Source of the DNA: Theropithecus gelada
Lineage: Eukaryota; Chordata; Mammalia; Primates; Cercopithecidae
Direction of reading: 5' to 3'
Assembly: GCF_003255815.1 (NCBI RefSeq)
Contig: NC_037680.1
Span: forward strand, 25,638,304 to 25,702,303
Length of the DNA stretch: 64,000 nucleotides
The position numbers and the translations under genes were made by a program. Positions 36,729 to 47,358 of the stretch are shown here, one piece after another. The notes beneath the pieces are model-generated. The model was not told the DNA's origin and did not search any database. It saw nothing but the letters and a program-made list of their open reading frames with translations. Numbering within the stretch: position 1 is the stretch's first letter; each line of letters starts with the position of its first letter.

Positions 36729-38310
36729 GTGTATGTTAGCAGCAAAAGTCATTATTAACTTCTCTCTTACAGACACACCCATGCACAGAGGGTTATTTTC
36801 TTTAATGAAATCTATTGTTTTCCTTACTCTGTCAGAAAAATTATTCAAACACTGGAAACACACACCCCCTATTCACTCATTCAGTGCCATGCTAGGCTTA
36901 CCTTGCTATTGATCATCAATTTTATACACTTTAGGGGCAGCAGTCAACTTGTAGATTGTTGTCCAGTAGAGATGCAAATAATCCCTATCTGGTGGAATAG
37001 AAAACCTCAAAGTTAGAATACCCTGGAAGGCATTACCCAGTTTTATATGTAATCTACAAATGTATCATAGTATTGCTTTTTATCTAGTTTCTAAAAAAGT
37101 TTTGAACTGTTTCAACAGCTTACTACCTCATCTCATTAATTAATAAGTTGAATAAAATCCTTGCCATGTGCTCATTTTATATTTGCAGAACAGCCAAGCC
37201 TTTTAACCTTTTGAAAATCATTCCTTAACACCTGTATATCCTTATTACAATGACACCAAAGTCAAAATCTGTGGTTCCTGCTCATTTTCAACATCACCTA
37301 AAAAAACATGTGAACTCCTCATGAAGTTCATAGACTTAAAATTTTCAGAAACTCAGACACTCAAATAAATAAACGCTATACAAATACAGCATAAGGCTCA
37401 CAAAATACTCTTGATTACAATACCATACCAACTTATGTTTTGCTCAAATAATTTAGTTCTATGAAGGCATAGATTCTGTTAGCCAGATCTCCATTCCATT
37501 ATCATTTTCTCTCTCAGACCCAAATTTTTAAAATTCTGGAATGAGTTCTGCTTTATTCTCACTGGTATCTGAATTTAGTGTTTCATTAGCTTCTATTTAA
37601 AATGCCACCCTTTCTAAAATTTCAAAACAAGTTAAGAACATTCTCTAAGTCACTTAATCTATAAATAAAGATCTCCAACCACATTCTTCCCTGAGCAAAT
37701 ATTGATAGATCACAGGTAAGTGCAATGTACTCTACTGAGACCCACAGGTACACTGGTAAAGAAAATAGAGACATAAACTGTCCTCATGAAAAGCACACAG
37801 ATATCTATATTTTGCTACATCCATACATACTATTGCTATTTACTAATTATTAAAACTATACCAGGGCTATGAAAGTTACTAAAATAAAAATAATTTAGAT
37901 AACAGAATTGTTATCCTGTTATCTGTTATTCTGTTTAACAATAGAGGGAACATATAAAATTAAAACTAAAAACAAGAAGGAACTAGGCATTAGAAGGACT
38001 TTTTTTTGGTTCTAGAAATACTTGAGCATGGAGAAAGAAATATTGCTAAGAGAAGCCAATTTATTATGTATACAGAAGCCATATGAGCTTCAAGAGTAGT
38101 TTGTCAGATACAATTTTCTGGAAAACCATCAGTTTGAAACTGCTCTAGATGATAGAATAATCAATTTTAAAATATACAGGGTTTTATATGTTCCTAGTTC
38201 TCATATGTTATAGTCTATTCTAGGAAGAGACATTAAATATATACTGACTTATCAATAATTAGATAATTATTAGCATGTAACTTTCCTCCACTCTTGGTTA
38301 CCTTTTCAAC
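36729..38310. other. No recognised gene or named repeat
   Basis: About 1.6 kb of unannotated AT-rich DNA. Frames at 36615-36863 and 36727-36912 overlap on opposite strands and are considered chance. Confidence 0.5.
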
Positions 38311-38330
38311 ATTCTCTCTCTCTCTCTCTC
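38311..38330 (+). repeat. (CT)n, left flank of an Alu
   Basis: A CT array ends exactly where the Alu T run begins; CTCTCTCTCTTTT recurs at 38639-38651 beyond the Alu. The Alu therefore inserted into a pre-existing CT/CA microsatellite. Confidence 0.85.
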
Positions 38331-38638
38331 TTTTTTTTTTTTTTTTTGTTTTGAGACGGAGTCTTGCTCTGTCGCCTGGGCTGGAGTGCAGTGGCCCCAT
38401 CTCAGCTCACTGCAAGCTCCGCCTCCCGGGTTTATGCCATTCTCCTGCCTCAGCCTCCCGAGTAGCTGGGACTACAGGCGCCCACCACCTCGCCCGGCTA
38501 GTTTTTTGTATTTTTTTTTTAGTAGAGACGGGGTTTCACCGTGTTAGCCAGGATGGTCTCGATCTCCTGACCTCGTGATCCTCCTGTCTCGGCCTCCCAA
38601 AGTGCTGGGATTACAGGTTTGAGCCACCGCGCCCGGCC
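38331..38638 (-). mobile_element. AluY-type SINE with monkey-type changes
   Basis: A full-length reverse Alu. It shows GGTTTGAGCC in place of GGCGTGAGCC, GGCTAGTTTTTTG, CACCTCGCCCGG and GTGGCCCCATCTC, consistent with Old World monkey AluY diagnostics (the last resembling the reverse of GATCTGGCCAC). It split a microsatellite. The frame 38294-38578 is Alu text. Confidence 0.95.
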
Positions 38639-38651
38639 CTCTCTCTCTTTT

Positions 38652-38698
38652 ACACACACACACACAAACACACACACAAACACACACACACACCCCCC
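38652..38698 (+). repeat. (CA)n with CAAA interruptions
   Basis: ACACACACACACACAAACAC-type repeat, followed by CCCCCC, on the right of the Alu. Confidence 0.9.
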
Positions 38699-39363
38699 TC
38701 TTTCACCACTCCTTCAAACATAGCCCCAGACCTTCTTAAAGAACTCTAAAGAGCAATCCACTCTTTTCCAAGCCATATACTGTGGGAAAGCCTGTCTCTA
38801 TTTGGTGTATCAGGAGGAGGGTTCTTAGAGACACAGTCATCTCTAGTGGTCTCTTTGCCAGTGATTGGTTTATGACTAAGCTTAGGATATAATTCTAGGC
38901 AAGACCTAAAAAGTTGGCTGGGGAGCTTCTAGGAAGCTTACTTTGGAAAGGAGACACAGGAAGAGATCATCTTTTATGCTGTCTCTGGGGATGCTTATGT
39001 CTGGATGTACAGCTATCTGCAAACTAAACCAAAAGAATCACAGAAAAACTAGCATCACTCTCTGTTGCACTTCTTGTTATGTGAAATATAATAAATTTCC
39101 TAAAGTCTGCCGAGTTGACTGAAGATATCCTAACTCGTATACCCATGTTCAAATGGTCACTTATCCTTGCAAATTTGATTTGCAAATAATTGTTCAATTT
39201 ATCCCTTTCTGCTTCCCCTATTTTGGCCCAAGCTGTCATGCTCTCTTAACCAGGACCACAGAAGAAATTGTTGAGTCCCATCTAAACCATTTTCCAATTC
39301 ATACAATTTTGTTTCTACTACTCCTCAATTTTCAGTCTTCTAATAGTTCATCATTTTTTAAAT
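38699..39363. other. No recognised feature
   Basis: Unannotated DNA. Opposing frames at 39024-39239 and 39153-39365 have no domain. Confidence 0.45.
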
Positions 39364-39378
39364 AATAATAAATTTCAA
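39364..39378 (+). repeat. Alu target-site duplication, left copy
   Basis: AATAATAAATTTCAA, repeated exactly at 39686-39700. Confidence 0.9.
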
Positions 39379-39685
39379 GGCCGGGCGCGGTGGCTCAAGC
39401 CTGTAATCCCAGCACTTTGGGAGGCCGAGACGGGCGGATCACGAGGTCAGGAGATCGAGACCATCCTGGCTGACACGGTGAAACCCCGTCTCTACTAAAA
39501 AATACAAAAAACTAGCCAGGCGAGGCGGCGGGCGCCTGTAGTCCCAGCTACTCGGGAGGCTGAGGCAGGAGAATGGCGTGAACCCGGGAGGCGGAGCTTG
39601 CAGTGAGCCGAGATCTGGCCACTGCACTCCAGCCTGGGCGACAGAGCGAGACTCCGTCTCAAAAATGAAAAATGAAAAATAAAAA
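39379..39685 (+). mobile_element. AluY of the Old World monkey type (AluYR-like)
   Basis: A full-length Alu with all the monkey-type diagnostics I recall: GGCTCAAGCC, GCCGAGACGGGCGG, an extra A giving AAAAAATACAAAAAACTAGCC, GGCGAGGCGG, and GAGATCTGGCCAC. The tail is AATGAAAAATGAAAAAT-like rather than pure A. It has a 15-bp exact target duplication. This is the best single clue to the source species group. Confidence 0.95.
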
Positions 39686-39700
39686 AATAATAAATTTCAA
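39686..39700 (+). repeat. Alu target-site duplication, right copy
   Basis: AATAATAAATTTCAA, matching 39364-39378. Confidence 0.9.
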
Positions 39701-39739
39701 ATTCCTAGCATAGATTTAAACCCTTTTGTTATCTTATTT

Positions 39740-40049
39740 TTTATTTATTTATTTATTTATTTACAGAGTCTCTCTCTGTCACCCAGGCTGGAGTACAGTG
39801 GTGCAATCCCGGCTCACTGCAACCTCCACCTCCCAAGCTTTAGAGATCCCCCTACCTCAGCCTCCTGAGTAGCTGGGACTACAGGCACACACCACCACAC
39901 TGGACTAATTTTTTGTATTTTTAGTAGACATGAGATTTTGCCTTGCTGTCCAGGCTTATCTCAAACTCCTGCTCCTGGGCACAAGAGATCTATAACCTTA
40001 GCCTCTCAAAGTTTGGAGATTATAGGCATGAGCCACAGCACCTGGCCTC
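39740..40049 (-). mobile_element. Old Alu (AluJ/Sx-type)
   Basis: A diverged reverse Alu: a TTTA-rich tail, 'gtcacccaggctggagta', 'cagcctcctgagtagctgg', then 'aagtttggagattatagg'. Many CpG decays and other changes imply greater age than the neighbouring AluY. Confidence 0.9.
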
Positions 40050-40051
40050 CT

Positions 40052-40515
40052 CTTTTTTAAAACTTTTTTAGTTCAGGGGTGAATATACAGGTTGGTTAGA
40101 TGTGACCATGTGTCAGGGGGGTTTGTTGTACAGATTATTTCATCATCCTTGTATTAAGCCTATTACTCATTAGTTATTTTTTCTGATCCTCTCCCTCCTC
40201 CCAACCTTCTTCTTAAAAAGAAGAAGATTGTTTCCTTTGAGGGGACATGGATGGAACCAGAGGCCAATATCCTTAGCAAACTAATATGGGAACAGAAAAC
40301 CAAATACCGCACGTTCTCACTTGTAAGTGGGAGCTAATAATGAGATCACATGGATTGTGGGAACAACACACACTGAGGCTAATCTTCTTTTTAACAGCTG
40401 CATAGTATTCCATGGTGTATATGTACCACATTTTCTTTATCCATTCTATCATTAATTGGTATTTAGGTTGATTCCACGTCTTCGCTGTTGTGAATAGTGT
40501 TGCTGGAAGTATTCC
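40052..40515 (-). mobile_element. L1 3' end with an internal inverted segment
   Basis: Left part (40052-40208) reads reversed L1 3' UTR, and right part (40381-40515) reads reversed ORF2 end ('gctgcatagtattccatgg'). The middle (about 40230-40378) is the intervening L1 text in the opposite, + orientation: 'gacatggatggaaccagag', 'aatatgggaacagaaaacc', 'gtaagtgggagctaataat'. The three pieces are collinear with L1 only if the middle is flipped. Short inverted repeats lie at both joints (see findings). Confidence 0.85.
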
Positions 40516-40759
40516 CTGTCTCTTTCTAGCTTTCTTGCTCATTTTATCATCTCACAAACAATTTATTCCATCTATACTCAACTACTGATGGCCCAATATC
40601 CCAATTTGCTGGTAATAATTGTAGTAATGACAGCTGGTACTCACTAGACTATGCCATAGGCACACATCCTGATGCAAAATAAGGTATATCAAAATTCTAG
40701 GAGCTCAGTGATCAATGCCAAGCAAATGAGAAATGATAACAATTAAGCAAACTACAAAC
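40516..40759. other. No recognised feature
   Basis: Short unannotated stretch. Confidence 0.4.
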
Positions 40760-40830
40760 CTAGGAGATAGGTATTATGTTTCCATTTTACAGATAATGAA
40801 ACTGAGGCTCAGGACATTACATTCTGGCCC
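40760..40830 (-). mobile_element. MIR SINE fragment
   Basis: 'ggtattatgtttccatttta' and 'cagataatgaaactgaggct' followed by 'caggacattaca' match the reversed MIR core. Confidence 0.6.
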
Positions 40831-41035
40831 TGCTTGCAGAATGAATTACACTGTTTCTGTACCGGGACAATGTTGAGCATCTAACACAGCTCAGGATGGG
40901 CAAGAACAAACATAGTCGGCATCTCAGGTTTCCAAGATTGAAACCATTACTTTGCCCTAAACTCTTACTTTTCTTTTGCTTTCAATTCTAATTTCAAGCC
41001 AGAGAACCTTAGCAGCATTAAAGAAAATGATGAGT

Positions 41036-41195
41036 GTTGCTATTCAAAGTGTGGACCACAGACAGCAACAATAGCATCACCTGGGAGCTTGTTAGAAATG
41101 CAGAATAATCCTGCATCTTCTGAGTTAGAATCTGTATTTTAACAAACCTCAAGTGATTAGCAAGTACATTAAAGTTTATAAAACACTAATTTGGA
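41036..41195 (+). mobile_element. MER5A (hAT-Charlie non-autonomous DNA transposon)
   Basis: 'ttgctattcaaagtgtggac', 'agcatcacctgggagcttg', 'ttagaaatgcagaataatcc', 'tctgtattttaacaaacct' and 'caagtgattagcaagtacat' then 'taaagttt' follow MER5A from near its left end to its right end. Terminal repeats are degraded. Confidence 0.8.
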
Positions 41196-41683
41196 GACCT
41201 GAAAGATGTTCTAGTTATATTCAGTATTAAAAACCCTCTCTTTTTCCCCAAGTCCTGTCTTTGAAATATCACTTGCTAACGTCATTTGCAAGGCTAACCT
41301 GGATTATAGCACTCCTTTGAGAGAAAATGTGCTAATTATTCAAACAGTAAAAATAAAATATTAATATAAAAGTTAAGGAATGTTTCAATTTTATGGAAAA
41401 ATAAATGAGGCCAACAGGTAGAAATCAGTTTTCTGGTTTAACAAATAATATATTGCCTGACTGTAATTTTTTTTTCTACTTTGTACTTTATTTTCCCTGA
41501 AATTCACTTCTATATTAAATCTAAACCTAATCACATGTAGTTAACGGCAGATGGGTTCCTCACTCAAAGCATTAGAAGAAAAGCAAGAAACTTTCTTTTG
41601 GACATTGGTGCATAAATTCAAATAACTGAAAATCAACTAAGAGGATTTTACCAAAGAAGATAATGGGTATTATTTAAATATTT
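41196..41683. other. No recognised feature
   Basis: Unannotated AT-rich DNA. Confidence 0.4.
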
Positions 41684-41897
41684 CCAACATCATTTTATTT
41701 TCAAAGTAGAATGGAATGTGAACTAAACTTCATTTTAATATTTAAATCATATCTTTTTCTTTCAAAGTGTCTGTGGAAAAAAAAAAAAAAAAAAGAAGTT
41801 CCTGTACGCATTATTTGTAATAGGGACATGTTCACCTATAAGCTGATCTAAAACATGTCCCTGTTTGGCTGTGAGTGCCTAAGTAACGAGGTAATGG
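41684..41897 (+). repeat. Local duplication, copy A (presumed source)
   Basis: About 205 bp starting near ATTTTATTTTCAAAGTAG and ending GAGGTAATGG recur at 42959-43157. It has an internal A run of 18 against 9 in copy B, and about eight substitutions otherwise (roughly 96% identity). No recognisable repeat family or frame. No target-type repeat flanks this copy. Confidence 0.9.
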
Positions 41898-42937
41898 GGA
41901 GAGTAAAAGTTCCCATTCCCACACCCGCCACAGGCACCAGCATTGATTTCATGCAAGCTCTGTTTAACTGTGAACCTTTCCTGGGACTAAACATGCACAA
42001 TGCATGAGATTGTATATTTGCTCTTTAATTCTTTAGTTTTTGTAAATAAAAATGTCCTGCAGCGTTTAGCTTTTGTTCATTTTAGATACAACTGTAAAAG
42101 TGGAAAATAACGTAATTTCATTCAACTTATAGTAGGTTCTGCTTGCTGGAAAATAATACTGTTGTTCAGTTGAGTCAGTCCTTCAAAGTAATCAAACCAA
42201 CTAAACTCCTAGAATATTCCATAAGAGTAAAATTGTTTTCTAATCTTCACTGAGATCCTATTCAATAAGGCCATTTTCTTATCAAACTATACATTTGAGA
42301 ACAAAATATCATATTCTAACAGGTAGTATAAACATTTTAATTCTGTTAGGGCCAAAATAATGATAAACATGGATAATAGTAATAATCTCTTTCCCCAAAG
42401 AGTCTTAGAAATCCTAATTTACTGACTGGTAGCTACTTTCACTAAGTAGAAATACAGTAATTTAATAATCTTACCATAGCAGTTTTCACTAAAGAAAATT
42501 AACTAATTCATTATTGCTTATAATTTGCTGAGGCATAGCTGCCATATTTGTGAAATCAGCAGGTTCTGGAAAAAAATACAAGTTTTTAAATGAATGTTCA
42601 ATTTGTCCCTAAACACATAAATGATACAATTACTTAGCTCCCTCTAGTGCCAATTTCTAATATAAACTTAATTATAATAACTATATTCACCATGCAATTT
42701 TGAAGCAAATTAAACTTTTACTTGGCAATAATTAAGTAAACGTTCAAGGGTTTTATAGGTTGAGTTTGAGATCAGAGCCCAGCAAGATTCATGGATGACG
42801 ACGCTGTCACAGGGAGGCTTGTGGCTGCAGTTAGAACAGTATTTCTTTGCAAATTGTATTTCATATGTTTCAACTAAACACAAATAAACCGATAGAGTGT
42901 AAAAGAATGTTGATAAAAGAAATTAAGGCTTGTTATT
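41898..42937. other. No recognised feature between duplication copies
   Basis: About 1 kb of AT-rich DNA between the two copies, unrelated to them. Confidence 0.45.
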
Positions 42938-42958
42938 GAATATCTTTGTACACTCCAC
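42938..42958 (+). repeat. Flanking repeat, left of duplication copy B
   Basis: GAATATCTTTGTACACTCCAC. The same 12 + 7 bases recur at 43158-43180 with four bases in place of two in the middle, directly beyond copy B. Confidence 0.8.
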
Positions 42959-43157
42959 ATATATTTTATTTTCAAAGTAGAATGGAATGTGAACTAAACT
43001 TCATTTTAATATCTAAATCATATCTTTTTCTTTCAAAGTGTCTGTGAAAAAAAAAGAAGTTCCTGTATGCATTATTTGTAATAGGGACATGCTCACCTAT
43101 AAGCTGATCTAAAACGTGTCCCTTTATGGCTGTGAGTGCCTAAGTAACGAGGCAATG
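42959..43157 (+). repeat. Local duplication, copy B (inserted copy)
   Basis: Direct-orientation near-copy of 41684-41897. Homology to copy A stops exactly at the two flanking 20-bp-class repeats, so copy B looks like an insertion that duplicated its target. There is no poly(A) at its right edge. Confidence 0.9.
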
Positions 43158-43180
43158 GAATATCTTTGTTCCTACTCCAC
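43158..43180 (+). repeat. Flanking repeat, right of duplication copy B
   Basis: GAATATCTTTGT + TCCT + ACTCCAC, paired with 42938-42958. Confidence 0.8.
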
Positions 43181-44065
43181 AAGTTAAGTGAGCTATAACA
43201 ATCTCACTTAACTTGCGGTTTATATTGATTTTTCTTTGAACAAACAAATTTAAAATCCAAGAAGAAAGACACATTATGCTTCTATCAAGGTATGCAGAAT
43301 AAAATTTATAAAATTTAATTTTCAATTGTAGATGAAAACAGAGTAGGCAGAACATATTTTTTTTAAAAAAATTGTAACAAAAACGCCTAACTTAATAAAA
43401 TGACTTATTAACGTATGTTTCCTGGGGATTTCTCTTAGACTGAAGCATACAATTGAAGAATTTTATTTCTAAGTAAAGGTAACATAATTACTTTTATTAA
43501 GAAAATTGTTTTGTATTGAGTGCATTTAAAGAAAAGACAACATGGTTTGGAGGAAGAGGAGAGTAGTCAAAAATAGAATCTCATTCAATGAAAAATTGTA
43601 ATAAAACTAGTGGATTTTCCAGGAACACAACTTTCCACAACAGTTTGTATATTCATTGCTCTTTTATTTTTAAATATAGTCTGAAGGCTGAGAGGGATGA
43701 GAGCACGAATTTAGGAATCAAGTGATATGTATTTGTAACAGAACTATGGTTAGTCTGTAAAATATAGATATTGCTTCCCAATTAATAAGGCTCTTATGAA
43801 AATTAAAGAAAACGTATATGTGAAACACACAGCTGAAAATGACAGTTAATAACTTCGTTTCTGGTGTGTTAGTAATTTTTAAATGCTCACAGAATAAAAA
43901 CACATAATTGAATTGTACTTGTGATCATTGGTAACATAAACATTATTCCTTAGTGCTGAGAATTAGTACTTTTAAAAATTAACTTATTTTTATTTCAATA
44001 AACATTTTTGTCCCAAATAAAAAGAGGAAATCTTTTCTAGAATAATAGGTGAGATTTTTACTTCT
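43181..44065. other. No recognised feature
   Basis: Unannotated AT-rich DNA; minus-strand frames 43140-43355 and 43718-43903 have no domain. Confidence 0.45.
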
Positions 44066-44104
44066 GATTATTATGATTATGATTATTATTATTATTATTA
44101 TTAC
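44066..44104 (+). repeat. (ATT)n at an Alu tail
   Basis: ATTATTATGATTATGATTAT then ATTATTATTATTATTAC; it corresponds to the decayed poly(A) tail of the adjoining reverse Alu. Confidence 0.9.
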
Positions 44105-44392
44105 TGAGATGGAGTCTTGCTCTTGTTGCTTAGGCTGGAGTTCAATGGCGCAATCTCAGCTCACTGCAACCCTTGCTTCCTGAGTTCAAGTGATTTTCCT
44201 GCCTCAGCCTCCCAAGTAACTGAGACTATAGGCACCGGCCACCCTGCCCAGCTAATTTTTTGTATTTTTAGTACAGATGGGGTTTCACAATGTTGGCCAG
44301 ACTGGTCTCAAACTCCTGACCTCAGGTGATCCACCTGCCTCAGCCTCCCAAAGTGCTGGGATTGTAGGGGTGAGCCACCGCACCCCACCTAC
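44105..44392 (-). mobile_element. AluS-type SINE
   Basis: Reverse Alu with 'gagatggagtcttgctctt', 'ctcaggtgatccacctgcc' and 'aaagtgctgggattgtagg'. Diverged and with a TAA/ATT tail, so older than the AluYs. Confidence 0.9.
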
Positions 44393-44954
44393 TTCTGTTT
44401 ATTTGTGTCATAATGACCCTGATTCAATTTGAATGACTGGACATAAATTCTCTGTGGAAGGCAAGAGTCTTGGCCCCTGTATTTGTTCCTACTCCTTCTA
44501 ATTCCTTCTGCTTGCAATTACCATTTGGCAAGATTAGACAAGTGCCTTTCTTTTTGTGCAGCATTATGGGTAATTGCCTTCCCAAGTTGTTCTAATAAAA
44601 ATAAATAAGTAAGCCACATGCAGCGAGAAGCTTTGGAAAATGCTCTGTACTAATACAATGGGTTAATTTTATTGTGATAAATGTTAATGAGACAACTTAC
44701 CTGCAATGCTCGTAGAGAGAGCTCTCCTCCTTTCCCCAGCCATTGAAGTTCCTTCAGTGACTACCTTTTCACCTGTCCTATTCCTGATGTATCTGCTTGA
44801 CTTTTGAAACATTGTGGTAGATGGATTATTGAAATAATTTATCTCAAAAAAAGGAATAGATGACATTTTTGTGCTAAAAAAATTAATAAATATTATAAGC
44901 TGTCTTTGCTCTACACTGAATGCAGAGATGCCACAGACAATATTCTGAAAAGTG
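44393..44954. other. No recognised feature
   Basis: Unannotated DNA up to the Tigger1 element. Confidence 0.4.
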
Positions 44955-44956
44955 TA

Positions 44957-47356
44957 CACAAGCATATCTCATTTTATTGTGCTTCATTTTTGTTTAAATT
45001 TTACTTCACAGATATTACTTTTTTAACAAATTGGAGGAATTATAGTAACCTTGTGACTAGCAATTCTTTGGGTGCCATTTTTTCAAACTACATGTGCTCC
45101 CTTTGTGTTTCTGTGCCACATTTTGGTAATTCTCACAGTATTTCAAATGTTTTCATTGTTATTATAGCTGTTATGATAATCTGTGATCAGTGATCTTGGA
45201 TGTTACTATTATAATTACTTTGGGGCACCACAAACCATACCCACATAAGACAGAAAACTGAATAGATAAATATTGTGTGTGTTCTGAGCACTCCACTCAC
45301 TGCCCATTCCTCCATCTCTCTCCCTTTCCTTAGATACCCCTATTCCCTAAGACACAGCAATATTAAAATCAGGCCAATTAAAAGCACTGCAGTGGCCTCC
45401 AAGTATTCAAGTGAAAGAGATGCATGTCTCTCACTCTAAATCAAAGGTAGACATGATTAAGCTTAGTGAGGAAGACATGACAAAAGCTGACATAGACCAA
45501 AAAATAAGACTTATGTGTCAGTTAGTCAAGTTGTAAATGCAAAGGAAAAGTTCTTGAAGGAAATTAAAAGTGCTACCCCAGTGAACACATTAATAATAAA
45601 AAAAATCAAAAGAGCCTTATTGATGATGTGGAGAAAAGTTTCAGAAGTTTGAGTAGATCAAACCAGTCTGAACATTCCCTTAAAAGCCGAAGCCTAATCC
45701 AGAAAAAATATTCTAACTCTCTTCAATTCTATGAAGGCTGACAGAGGTGAGGATGTTGCAGAAGAAAAGTTAGAAGCTAGCAAAAGTTAGTTAATGAAGT
45801 TTAAGGAAAAACACCATCTCCGTAACATAAAAGTGTAAGGTAAAGAAAGAAGTGCTGATGGAGAAGCTGCAGCAAGTTATTCAGAAGACCTAGTTAAGAT
45901 CATTGATGAAGGTGGCTATGCTAACAACTGATTTTCAATGTAGATGAAACAACTTTACGTCTACTTTGGAAGAAGATGCCATCTAGGGCTTTTGCAACTA
46001 GGGAAGAGAAGTCAGTGTCTAGCTTCAAAGTTTCAAAACACAGGTTGACTGTCTTGTTAGGGGCTAATGCAGCTGTTGACTTTAAGTTGAAACCAAGGCT
46101 CATTTACCATTGCAGAAATCCTAGGACCCTTAAGAATTGTGCTAAATCTACCTGCCCGCGCCCTATAAATAGAACAACAAAGCTTGGATTACAAAATATC
46201 TGTTTACAGCAGGGTCTACTGAATATTTTAAGCCCACAGTTGAGAACTACTACTCAGAAAATATTTCCTTCAGAGTGTCACTGCTCATGACCAATGTACC
46301 TGGTCATTCAAGAGCTCTGATGGAGATGCAGTAGGAGATGGATGTCGTTTGTATGCCTGCTAACATCCATTTCGTAGCCCATAGATCAAGGAATATTGTC
46401 AACTTTAAGCCTAATTATTTAAGTAATACTTTTTATAAGGCTCTAGCTGCCATAGATAATGACTCCTCGGATGGCTCTGGGCAAAGTAAATTAAAAACCT
46501 TCTAGTAAGGATTCACCATTCTAGATGTCATTAATAACATTCCTGATTCATGAGAAGAGGTCAAAATATCATCAAAATTAACATGAGTTTGAAAGAAGCT
46601 GATTTCAACCCTCATGAATGACTTTGAGGGGTTCAAGATTTCAGTGGAGAAAGTAACTGCAGATATGGAGGAATTAGCCAGAGAGTTAGAATTAGAAGTG
46701 AAGCCTAAAGATGTGACTGAATTGCTACATTCTCATGATAAAACTTAATGGATGAGAATTTGCTTTTTATGAATGAGCAAAGAATGTGGTTTCATGGAAT
46801 GTAATCTACTCCTGACAAAGATGCTGTGAACACTGTTTAGGTCATTATTTCGGCAAAGGATTTAGGACATTCCATAAACGTAGTTATTAAAGCAATGGCT
46901 CTAATTTTGAAAGAATTTCTACAATGGGTAAAATGCTATGAAACAGCATCATATACCAGAGAGAAGTCTTTTCATGAAATGAAGAGTTCATCAATCCAGC
47001 ACACTTTGTTGTTATGGTGTTTTAAGAAATTGCCATAGCCACTGTAACCTTCAAGCTACCACCACCCTGATCAGTCAGCAGCCGGCCATCAACACTGAGG
47101 CAAGACCCTCCGCAGCAAAAAGATTATCACTCACTGAAGCCTCAGAAGATTATTAGCATTTTTTAGCACTAAAGTACTTCTTAAAGTGTGGTGTGTCTAT
47201 TTTTTGGGCATAATCTTATTGCACATGTAATAGACTACAGTATAGTATATACATAACTTTTACATGCACTGTGAAAACAAAAAAAATCTATAACTTATTT
47301 TTGTTATGATATTCAGTATAGAACCAAACCCTTGATATCTCTGAGGTATACCTGTG
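44957..47356 (+). mobile_element. Tigger1 DNA transposon (pogo/Tc1-mariner), near full length
   Basis: About 2.40 kb, close to the roughly 2.42 kb I recall for Tigger1. The left end CACAAGCATATCTCATTTTA and the right end read in reverse, CACAGGTATACCTCAGAGAT, are imperfect inverted repeats, each bordered by TA (44955-44956 and 47357-47358), the expected target duplication. Both subterminal regions and the transposase region are present in Tigger1 order. The strand given is that of the transposase. Confidence 0.9.
45385..47150 (+). pseudogene. Tigger1 transposase pseudogene (CENP-B-like HTH + DDE)
   Basis: The transposase would be a nuclear cut-and-paste enzyme with an N-terminal CENP-B/pogo helix-turn-helix, then a DDE catalytic domain. 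N-terminal region: the likely start reads GTGGCC rather than ATGGCC at about 45391, and the next stretch already contains stops and frame changes. The longest open part, 46...: 45976-46290 (104 codons), covers the first section of the DDE domain (about where 'LGANA' and 'KLKPRLIY'-type text occurs). 46570-46740 keeps the acidic C-terminal region ('DFEGF'-type text). It is therefore non-functional here; no sign of domestication. Confidence 0.85.
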
Positions 47357-47358
47357 TA

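Noticed and set aside
38652..38698. CRISPR-like array
   Set aside because: It is a CA microsatellite; there are no unique spacers, and the DNA is primate.
45976..46290. Open transposase piece as a domesticated gene
   Set aside because: It is one fragment of a Tigger1 transposase broken on both sides, without its own start context.
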